The translations under genes and the position numbers were made by a program. Below are positions 1 through 5,515 of a stretch of DNA of 6,175 nucleotides, piece after piece. Each line of letters begins with the position of its first letter. The stretch's first letter is position 1. Origin of the DNA: Deltaproteobacteria bacterium (lineage in GTDB: Bacteria > Desulfobacterota > G020345765); assembly GCA_030616835.1 (NCBI GenBank), contig JAUWWP010000182.1:1-6175 (forward strand), read 5' to 3'. The notes beneath the pieces were generated by a model. The model saw nothing but the letters and a program-made list of their open reading frames with translations, ran no database searches and had not been told where the DNA came from.

Positions 1-1190
1 AGCTTGGCTACTGCGCACATATGATCCATAGTCACCTTGTCCATATCTATGCCCTTGGTGGTGCGCCTGATTTTCTTATCGGGCCTACCGCACCTGCGGG
101 AGAGAGAAATCTCTGGGGCGTCATCGCCAAGGTAGGACTCGATGTCGGAAAAGTCGTCATCAAGCACAGATACTACGCCCAGAAGATTCAGGATATGGTA
201 GGTGGGAAGACAATACACCCGGTTTTCGGTCTTCCCGGCGGCATCTCCCATCCAATTACCGAAGACCAGAGAATAGAGATTGAGGATATGGCCAAGGAGC
301 TGGTTGAGTTTGCCAAGTACACGCTGAACCTCGTTGTAGATGAAATTATCCTCAAGAATAAAGACTATGTTGACCTAATTACCGGCGACATTTACTATCA
401 CAAGACATATTATATGGGACTTGTTGATAAGGATGGCAAGGTCAACTTCTATGACGGTGAGGTAAAGGTCATAGACCCTGATGGCAATGAATACTGCCGG
501 TTCCGAGAAGACAATTACTTAGAATACATAGCAGAGCACGTTGAGCCCTGGTCATATCTTAAGTTTCCATATCTGAAAAAGATTGGCTGGAAGGGGTTTG
601 TCGATGGCAAAGACTCAAGCATCTATCGAGTCGCCCCCCTTGCTCGACTCAATGTTGCCGATGGTATGGCGACGCCCGAGGCGCAAGCGGCTTATGAGAG
701 GATGTATGAGATACTCGGCGGGAAGCCCTGTCATGCAACCCTCGGGATGCACTGGGCAAGGATTATTGAGAACCTCTACGCCGCCGAGCGGCTTCTCGAG
801 CTTGCGCAAGATCCTGAGATTACCGACAAGAAGGTTAGGGAAATCCCCAAGGAGACACCCGGTGAGGGGGTTGGAATAGTAGAGGCACCGAGAGGCACAT
901 TGATTCATCACTACTGGGCGGATGAGAATGGGATGGTCTTGAATGTGAATCTGATAGTTGCCACCGGACATAACAATGCTGCGATGCATATGTCGGTTAA
1001 GAAAGCGGCCCAGAAGCTTATCCACAACTTCAAGGTAGACCAGGGGCTCCTCAATATGGTAGAGATGGCATTCCGCGCCTATGACCCCTGCCTTGCCTGT
1101 GCAACCCATAGTCTTCCCGGCCAGATGCCCCTTAAGGTCAACATCTATGACTTGGAGCGAAATCTGATAAAGACATTGAGCCGAGGTTAG
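1..1190 (+). CDS. mvhA: [NiFe]-hydrogenase large (alpha) subunit, group 3c MvhA-like, 5' partial
   Basis: This is the catalytic large subunit that carries the Ni-Fe(CN)2CO centre and splits or forms H2. The reading frame is open to the left edge (codons begin at base 3), so the ATG at 21 is internal. The sequence around it, MIHSHLVHIYALGGAPDF, matches the conserved SHxxHxY...PDF segment that follows the N-terminal RxCGxC motif in this family. That motif, with two of the four Ni-binding cysteines, lies off the window, so roughly 80-90 residues are missing. Visible family marks are the GLPGG segment (near 225-242), PLARLNVADGMA (637-669), EAPRGTLIHHY (881-913) and the C-terminal DPCLACATH (1083-1109), which supplies the other two metal-ligand cysteines. 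The overall pattern resembles cytoplasmic MvhA/VhuA enzymes that pass electrons to heterodisulfide reductase. MvhG and MvhD partners would be expected upstream but are not visible. Assignment to the large subunit is certain; the 3c subgroup and symbol are inferred from remembered family sequence. Confidence 0.93.
   Translation, partial: LGYCAHMIHSHLVHIYALGGAPDFLIGPTAPAGERNLWGVIAKVGLDVGKVVIKHRYYAQKIQDMVGGKTIHPVFGLPGGISHPITEDQRIEIEDMAKELVEFAKYTLNLVVDEIILKNKDYVDLITGDIYYHKTYYMGLVDKDGKVNFYDGEVKVIDPDGNEYCRFREDNYLEYIAEHVEPWSYLKFPYLKKIGWKGFVDGKDSSIYRVAPLARLNVADGMATPEAQAAYERMYEILGGKPCHATLGMHWARIIENLYAAERLLELAQDPEITDKKVREIPKETPGEGVGIVEAPRGTLIHHYWADENGMVLNVNLIVATGHNNAAMHMSVKKAAQKLIHNFKVDQGLLNMVEMAFRAYDPCLACATHSLPGQMPLKVNIYDLERNLIKTLSRG
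1110..1187 (+). other. Predicted cleavable C-terminal extension of the hydrogenase large subunit
   Basis: These 26 codons follow the histidine of DPCLACATH. In this family a dedicated endopeptidase cuts after that histidine (or arginine) once nickel is in place, which lets the C-terminus fold over the active site. The tail begins SLPGQMPL and ends KTLSRG. The protease gene that could perform the cut starts 167 bases downstream of the large-subunit stop. The cut site is inferred from family knowledge, not shown by the DNA. Confidence 0.8.
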
Positions 1191-1202
1191 AAACTTATTA
1201 TT

Positions 1203-1294
1203 TAAGGACCAATCAGCTATGCGTATAACTTTATCGGGGAGCCCGGGCTAAGGATCAATCAGCTCTACGTATAACTTTATCGGGGAGCCCGGGC
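1203..1294. repeat. Tandem direct repeat, two copies of 46 bp, in the intergenic region
   Basis: Copy 1 occupies 1203-1248 and copy 2 occupies 1249-1294, with no spacer. By eye they differ at three positions (1209/1255 C-T, 1216/1262 A-C and 1218/1264 G-A). Each copy ends with the 8-bp palindrome GCCCGGGC, preceded by GGGGA. Copy 2 supplies the 5' arm of the terminator that follows, whereas copy 1 lacks the complementary 3' arm next to it. A local duplication of the terminator's 5' half is the simplest explanation. No open frame or protein signal covers the repeat. Confidence 0.9.
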
Positions 1295-1307
1295 GCTCCC
1301 CTTTTTT
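1282..1307 (+). terminator. Rho-independent terminator after the hydrogenase large subunit
   Basis: GGGGAGC (1282-1288) pairs perfectly with GCTCCCC (1295-1301) around a six-base loop, and six T follow directly (1302-1307) with more T-rich sequence after that. A 7-bp GC-rich stem plus a T tract is a standard intrinsic terminator. It lies about 90 bases after the large-subunit stop and 50 bases before the protease start, so the upstream hydrogenase transcript should mostly end here. Confidence 0.9.
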
Positions 1308-1340
1308 ATCTTTCTCTTTAATTTAGGATACTTAGCATCA

Positions 1341-1346
1341 AAGGAG
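1341..1346 (+). promoter_or_regulatory. Ribosome-binding site of the protease gene
   Basis: AAGGAG lies 10 bases before the GTG at 1357, a good Shine-Dalgarno match at workable spacing. It supports GTG as the start codon; the family's N-terminal glycine-rich motif begins within a few residues of it. Confidence 0.8.
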
Positions 1347-1356
1347 ATTCAGGCTC

Positions 1357-1818
1357 GTGAAAACCTTAATTCTTGGTCTGGGTAATCCTATCCGCGGCGA
1401 TGACGGCGTGGGGATAAGGATTGCTGAGGAGCTAAAAAAGCATATAAAGGACGAAAATGTGGAGGTAAAGGAGGCCAGCATCGGAAGCATTGGCATTTTA
1501 GATCTGGTCCAGGGCTATGATAGGGTCATAGTGATCGACTCCATCCAGACGAAGGACGGCCGGTCTGGCCAAATTCATAGGTTGAAGCCGTCCGACCTCA
1601 AGTCAAGCATTTACACCTCCTGGCCCCATGAGATAAACTTCACCACCACCCTTTCGCTCGGCGAGAAGCTCCAGCTCCGGATGCCGAAGATCATCGATAT
1701 CTATGCCGTTGAAATAAAAAAGAATATTACTTTCGCGGAGGAATGCACTCCTGAAATCTCGCAGGCCATTCCTGAGATTGTGCACCAGATTTTGACCGAA
1801 GAGTTCGGGCCAGTATAA
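1357..1818 (+). CDS. Hydrogenase maturation endopeptidase (peptidase family M52, HycI/HybD/FrhD-like)
   Basis: This 153-residue cytoplasmic protein is predicted to cut the C-terminal tail from the nickel-loaded large-subunit precursor. It has the usual family length. The N-terminus carries LGLGNPIRGDDGVG (residues 6-19), the family signature. By comparison with E. coli HybD, where Glu16, Asp62 and His93 bind the metal, the matching residues here appear to be Asp16, Asp61 (in VIVIDSIQ) and His91 (in SWPHEIN). The start is GTG at 1357, chosen for its AAGGAG site and because the signature begins at once. The gene follows the terminator and opens the maturation cluster; hypF starts 19 bases after its stop. 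Its likely substrate is the adjacent large subunit, but this is inferred from position, and other hydrogenases in the genome could also be clients. Confidence 0.95.
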   Translation: MKTLILGLGNPIRGDDGVGIRIAEELKKHIKDENVEVKEASIGSIGILDLVQGYDRVIVIDSIQTKDGRSGQIHRLKPSDLKSSIYTSWPHEINFTTTLSLGEKLQLRMPKIIDIYAVEIKKNITFAEECTPEISQAIPEIVHQILTEEFGPV

Positions 1819-1837
1819 GAAATATCGAGGTTCTGGC

Positions 1838-4222
1838 ATGATAGTTCAGCATGTCGCCATAAAGGTAAAGGGCATAGTTCAAGGTGTAGGTTTCCGACCC
1901 TTCATCTATAACCTGGCCCGAAGATACGGTCTGAAGGGGTGGGTTCTCAACTCCTCTGAGGGCGTAAATATTGAGGTTGAGGGCGAGGAGGTAAGCTTGA
2001 GAAGATTTGCCATTGACATCAAGCATAACCCCCCACCATTGGCTGTTATTGAGGAGATTGAGGTTCGAAATAATCCCGCCCCGAAGGGCTATGCAGACTT
2101 TGAGATCAGGGAAAGTCTGGCCCAACCCGGCAAGTTTGTCCCTGTATCGCCGGATATCTCGATATGTGAAGACTGTCTCAGTGAGCTCCTTGATCCCTCT
2201 GATAGAAGGTATGTCTATCCATTCATTAACTGCACCAATTGTGGACCGAGGTATTCTATTATCTTAGATATCCCCTATGACCGTCCTAAAACTACCATGA
2301 AGAAATTCAAGATGTGCCCTCAATGCCAATCCGAATATGAAGACCCAATGAATCGAAGATTTCATGCCCAGCCAAATGCCTGCCTAACATGCGGCCCTTT
2401 CCTTGCCTTCCTTAAGACCCAAGACACAGAACATGCAACTCTATCCCCAAGAATTCAGGATCGAGGGAGGACCCAGGGCAATCCAATAGAAAGGGCTATC
2501 CAGGCCCTTAAAGAAGGGAAGATTGTGGCCATCAAGGGTTTAGGGGGCTTCCATCTGGCATGCGATGCCACAAATGATATGGCGGTAAGGAAATTAAGGG
2601 AGAGAAAAAGAAGGAGCAATAAGCCCTTTGCAGTGATGGCCCCTGATATGGAATCGGTTAAGATGCTCTCTCTGGTTTCAAAGGAAGAGGAAGAATTGTT
2701 GAGGGGCTCCATTAAGCCTATCGTCCTTATGTCCAAGCTTCCCAATAACCCTCTTTCAGAGGCAGTGGCCCCAAATACTAATTATTTTGGAGTGATGTTT
2801 CCCTATACACCACTGCATTACCTTCTGTTCCACCAGATACCAGAGTCCGAAGTCCAAGCTCCTAAGTCCGAACTCCCAAATTTCCTCGCCTTAGTCATGA
2901 CCAGTGGCAATCTATCAGAGGAACCCATAGTGATTGATAATGACGAGGCGATTAAGGTATTAAACGAAATAGCCGATTCATTTCTGCTGCATGATAGAGA
3001 TATTTATATGAGGGTTGATGACCCGGTGACGAGGATCTTTGAAGGCAAGGAGATGCTCATTCGCAGGTCCCGTGGTTATGTCCCTAAGGTTATTGACCTT
3101 GGGCATGAGATGGTGGATGCTCTGGGATGTGGAGCTGAGTTAAAAAATACCTTTACCCTGACAAAAGCTCAATATGCCATCATAAGTCAGCACATAGGGG
3201 ACCTGGAGAATTATGAAGCCCTTAAATTTTTTGAGGAGACCTTAAGAAATCTAAAAAAGACATTCCGGGTGGAGCCCAAAGTGATAGCCTATGACCTGCA
3301 TCCGGAATACCTGAGCACCAGGTTTGCCCTGGAACAAAAAGGGGTGGAACTTGTTGGGGTCCAACATCATCATGCCCATATAGTGAGCTGCATGGCTGAG
3401 AATAGGCTTGAGGGAAAGGTTATCGGGGTGGCCTTTGATGGACTGGGCTATGGAGATGATGGAAATATCTGGGGTGGGGAATTCTTAGTAGCTGATAGGA
3501 TTGGATTTTCTCGAAGGGCACATTTTAGCTATCTCCCCATGCCCGGGGGGGATAAGGCGATAAAAGAGCCCTATCGAATGGCCCTGAGCTATTTATTTTA
3601 TACTTTTGGTGAAGGTATGTCCTCAAAGCATCCGGATTTCTTTAAGAGATTTCCAGAGAGAAATATCGAATTAATTACGAAAATGATGAAAGATAAAATC
3701 TACTCCCCAATGACCTCGAGCTGTGGAAGGCTTTTCGATGCCATTTCCTCCATAATTGGGGTGAGGGATTATATCACCTTTGAGGGGGAGGCTGCGGTGG
3801 AGCTTGAGACGATAGCGGAGGAGGGTTCTCAAGATTCATACAGCTATGAAATCTATGATAAGGGAGTTTATCTTATTGATTCATCTCCAGTTATTGTTCA
3901 AGTAGTTGAGGATTTATATAACAATGTATCCCGGGCGAGAATCTCGGCTAAATTTCATAACACCATAGCCAGGACAATTCTGGATGTCTGCAAAAAAATA
4001 AGGAAGGACGATGGGTTGACGAGGGTGGCATTGAGCGGTGGGGTTTTTCAGAATGTATTTTTGTTAAAAAGGTCACTGGTGCTCTTGAAAAACCAGGGAT
4101 TTGAGACCTATATCCATAGCATGGTCCCCCCTAACGATGGAGGGATTTCATTAGGGCAGGTAGTGGTGGCTTCTAACCTTATTGGCTCATGGGAGCTTTT
4201 ATGTGCCTGGGCATTCCTATGA
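1838..4222 (+). CDS. hypF: Carbamoyltransferase HypF, hydrogenase cyanide-ligand synthesis
   Basis: HypF converts carbamoyl phosphate and ATP to a carbamoyl adenylate and passes the carbamoyl group to the C-terminal cysteine of HypE, the first step in making the Fe-bound CN ligands. All domains are present in its 794 residues. An acylphosphatase domain (about 1-92) has VQGVGFRPF with Arg20 and Asn38. Two zinc fingers follow, with cysteines at 110, 113, 132, 135, 160, 163, 182 and 185 in the exact Cx2Cx18Cx2C-x24-Cx2Cx18Cx2C spacing. A YrdC-like domain (about 215-405) contains KGLGGFHLACDA and MTSGNLSEEP. A Kae1-like domain (about 425-780) has HHHAH at 510-514, FDGLGYGDDG, ALSGGVFQN and PPNDGGISLGQ. 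The ATG follows GAGG (1827-1830). The protein is somewhat longer than E. coli HypF (about 750 residues), explained by a long linker near 188-216, an insert near 336-347 encoded by a heptamer repeat, and a 14-residue tail overlapping hypC. Confidence 0.98.
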   Translation: MIVQHVAIKVKGIVQGVGFRPFIYNLARRYGLKGWVLNSSEGVNIEVEGEEVSLRRFAIDIKHNPPPLAVIEEIEVRNNPAPKGYADFEIRESLAQPGKFVPVSPDISICEDCLSELLDPSDRRYVYPFINCTNCGPRYSIILDIPYDRPKTTMKKFKMCPQCQSEYEDPMNRRFHAQPNACLTCGPFLAFLKTQDTEHATLSPRIQDRGRTQGNPIERAIQALKEGKIVAIKGLGGFHLACDATNDMAVRKLRERKRRSNKPFAVMAPDMESVKMLSLVSKEEEELLRGSIKPIVLMSKLPNNPLSEAVAPNTNYFGVMFPYTPLHYLLFHQIPESEVQAPKSELPNFLALVMTSGNLSEEPIVIDNDEAIKVLNEIADSFLLHDRDIYMRVDDPVTRIFEGKEMLIRRSRGYVPKVIDLGHEMVDALGCGAELKNTFTLTKAQYAIISQHIGDLENYEALKFFEETLRNLKKTFRVEPKVIAYDLHPEYLSTRFALEQKGVELVGVQHHHAHIVSCMAENRLEGKVIGVAFDGLGYGDDGNIWGGEFLVADRIGFSRRAHFSYLPMPGGDKAIKEPYRMALSYLFYTFGEGMSSKHPDFFKRFPERNIELITKMMKDKIYSPMTSSCGRLFDAISSIIGVRDYITFEGEAAVELETIAEEGSQDSYSYEIYDKGVYLIDSSPVIVQVVEDLYNNVSRARISAKFHNTIARTILDVCKKIRKDDGLTRVALSGGVFQNVFLLKRSLVLLKNQGFETYIHSMVPPNDGGISLGQVVVASNLIGSWELLCAWAFL
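2844..2878. repeat. Degenerate heptanucleotide tandem repeat inside hypF (five units)
   Basis: Five consecutive 7-bp units run AGTCCGA, AGTCCAA, GCTCCTA, AGTCCGA, ACTCCCA, with consensus AGTCCGA. They encode about residues 336-347 (ESEVQAPKSELP), between the conserved PYTPLHYLL and MTSGNLS segments of the YrdC-like domain, where HypF proteins usually have a shorter loop. The tract keeps the frame open. It looks like a small repeat insertion or expansion tolerated in a surface loop. Confidence 0.65.
4191..4195 (+). promoter_or_regulatory. Ribosome-binding site that fixes the hypC start
   Basis: GGGAG lies five bases before the ATG at 4201 and sits inside the 3' end of hypF. It supports the start giving MCLGIP over the in-frame ATG at 4189, which would add MGAF before the essential cysteine and has no comparable site ahead of it. 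Confidence 0.8.
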
Positions 4223-4428
4223 AGGTAGTAGAAAAGAAGGGCGAAATGGGGGCAGTGAAATTGGGGGGGGTAAAGAAGGAGGTAAGCCTTCAATTGCTGG
4301 AGGATGTGGAGATTGGGGACTATGTAATACTCCATGCCGGTTTTGCCATCCAGAAGCTGGATGAGGCCGAGGCCCAGGAAACTATTTCCCTATTAAATGA
4401 GGTAGCATCTAAAAGTGAAATATATTGA
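4201..4428 (+). CDS. hypC: Hydrogenase assembly chaperone HypC (HypC/HybG/HupF family)
   Basis: HypC is a small cytoplasmic chaperone that works with HypD to hold the Fe(CN)2CO unit and bring it to the large-subunit precursor. The 75-residue product is of normal length. It starts with MCLGIP, where Cys2 becomes the N-terminal residue after Met removal and binds iron and the precursor. It also has the conserved GDYVILHAGFAIQKLDEAEA block (39-58), with His45 matching the functional histidine of E. coli HypC (His51). The start at 4201 is set by the need for Cys at position 2 and by the nearby GGGAG; the ATG at 4189 is rejected. The gene overlaps the end of hypF by 22 bases and the start of hypD by 14, suggesting coupled translation. 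An eight-base G run (4263-4270) lies within it, but the frame is intact. Confidence 0.97.
   Translation: MCLGIPMKVVEKKGEMGAVKLGGVKKEVSLQLLEDVEIGDYVILHAGFAIQKLDEAEAQETISLLNEVASKSEIY
4399..4402 (+). promoter_or_regulatory. Ribosome-binding site of hypD, inside hypC
   Basis: GAGG lies 12 bases before the GTG at 4415. The hypD frame has a TAG stop at 4403-4405 and no other start codon between it and 4415, so GTG is the only reasonable start and this is the most likely site for it. Spacing is a little long, consistent with help from coupling to hypC translation. Confidence 0.55.
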
Positions 4429-5515
4429 AGAGTTTCGCAACTTTGATCTGGCTCAGGGTATTTCTCGAAGACTTTTTCAAATAGCCAGGAGGGAGATAAC
4501 CCTGATGGAGGTATGCGGAACCCATACCGTATCCATTTTTAGGTATGGTCTTAAAAAAATTTTACCTAAAAACATTCGCCTACTTTCAGGCCCTGGCTGC
4601 CCGGTATGTGTAACCCCTAATCCCTATTTGGATAAGGCCTTTGTCTATGCCCACGAGAAGGATTTCATAATTGCTACCTTCGGGGATATGGTTAAGGTGC
4701 CCGGGTCTCGCTCCAGCCTTGAGCGTGAAAGGGCCCAGGGATGTGATATTAGAGTGGTCTACTCCGCTCGGGACGCATTGAGGATTGCTGCTGAAAACAA
4801 AAAAAAGAAAATCATGTTCTTAGGGGTGGGATTTGAAACGACAGCTCCCACCATTGCCGCATCCATCGTTGAGGCAAAAAAGTTGGGGCTGGGAAACTTT
4901 TTTGTCTTCTCAGCCCATAAGCTTATCCCACCCCCGATGGAGGCCCTGGTAAGTGATGGTGAGGTGAGGCTTGATGGGTTTATCTGCCCGGGCCATGTAA
5001 GCACCATCATCGGGTCGAAACCATACGAGCCCATCTCGGGAAAATATAAAATACCGTGTGTAATTGCCGGGTTTGAACCACTGGATGTGCTCCAGGCAAT
5101 TTATATGCTCACTAATCAGATAGAGAATGGGGAGGCGCGAGTGGAGATTCAATATAGAAGGAGTGTAAAGGAGGAAGGAAATCCAAAGGCCCTGGCTCTA
5201 ATGTATGAGGTCTTTGAAACAGCGGATGCTGAATGGAGGGGATTGGGCATTATCCCTGACAGTGGATTGAAGATTACAGATAAATATGCAGAGTTTAACA
5301 TCGAGAGCAATATGGATATTGAGGTTCCCGAGCCTGTTCCGGAAAGCGAGGGCTGCATCTGCGGCGAGATATTAAAGGGTTTAAAGACACCTTTAGATTG
5401 TAAGCTATTCCGTCGCGTTTGCAACCCCAGCAATCCCTTAGGGGCATGTATGGTGAGTTCAGAAGGAACATGTGCAGCTTATTATGATTATGAATGCCCT
5501 GAGTATGAAGACTGA
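4415..5515 (+). CDS. hypD: Hydrogenase maturation iron-sulfur protein HypD
   Basis: HypD is the [4Fe-4S] scaffold that, with HypC, binds the iron being fitted with CN and CO ligands and accepts cyanide from HypE. The 366-residue product is of normal length. Conserved parts in order are MEVCGTHTVSIFR (Cys34), LLSGPGCPVCVTP (Cys62 and Cys65), TFGDMVKVPGS, GFETTAPT (139-146) and FICPGHVSTIIG (189-200). The cysteine-rich C-terminus has Cys314, 316, 329, 336, 345, 353 and 360. Cys34, 62 and 65 match the catalytically required Cys41, 69 and 72 of E. coli HypD; the C-terminal cysteines include the cluster ligands. The GTG start is forced by a stop just upstream. The gene overlaps hypC by 14 bases and hypE by 11. 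An A8 run at 4799-4806 does not disturb the frame. Confidence 0.98.
   Translation: MKYIEEFRNFDLAQGISRRLFQIARREITLMEVCGTHTVSIFRYGLKKILPKNIRLLSGPGCPVCVTPNPYLDKAFVYAHEKDFIIATFGDMVKVPGSRSSLERERAQGCDIRVVYSARDALRIAAENKKKKIMFLGVGFETTAPTIAASIVEAKKLGLGNFFVFSAHKLIPPPMEALVSDGEVRLDGFICPGHVSTIIGSKPYEPISGKYKIPCVIAGFEPLDVLQAIYMLTNQIENGEARVEIQYRRSVKEEGNPKALALMYEVFETADAEWRGLGIIPDSGLKITDKYAEFNIESNMDIEVPEPVPESEGCICGEILKGLKTPLDCKLFRRVCNPSNPLGACMVSSEGTCAAYYDYECPEYED

Noticed and set aside
21..23. ATG at 21 as the true start of the hydrogenase large subunit
   Set aside because: The frame stays open to the left edge, the residues here match an internal family segment, and the essential N-terminal RxCGxC region would be missing.
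615..1109. A long minus-strand open frame inside the hydrogenase gene, and other antisense or shifted frames inside hypF and hypD
   Set aside because: They lie fully within well-conserved genes in another frame, show no recognisable motifs and have no independent support.
1304..1332. Possible promoter for the protease-hyp operon (GATACT as a -10 at 1327-1332)
   Set aside because: Only four of six bases match the -10 consensus and the -35 region is just T-rich terminator sequence. A promoter is expected between the terminator and 1357, but I cannot place it with confidence.
4263..4270. G8 run in hypC, with similar G runs in hypF (3545-3551) and hypE (5909-5916), considered as sequencing errors or phase-variable tracts
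   Set aside because: All three genes keep their frame and conserved motifs across the runs, so there is no sign of a frameshift. Length variation cannot be judged from one sequence.
4182..4364. A 60-codon frame starting near the hypF end, in a different frame from hypC
   Set aside because: It overlaps hypC, shows no family motifs and looks like a compositional shadow of hypC.
4794..4812. A AAA AAG slippery heptamer in the correct phase within hypD
   Set aside because: A -1 shift here would reach a stop after a few codons and yield a truncated HypD with no known role; the lysine run is ordinary and no stimulatory structure is evident.
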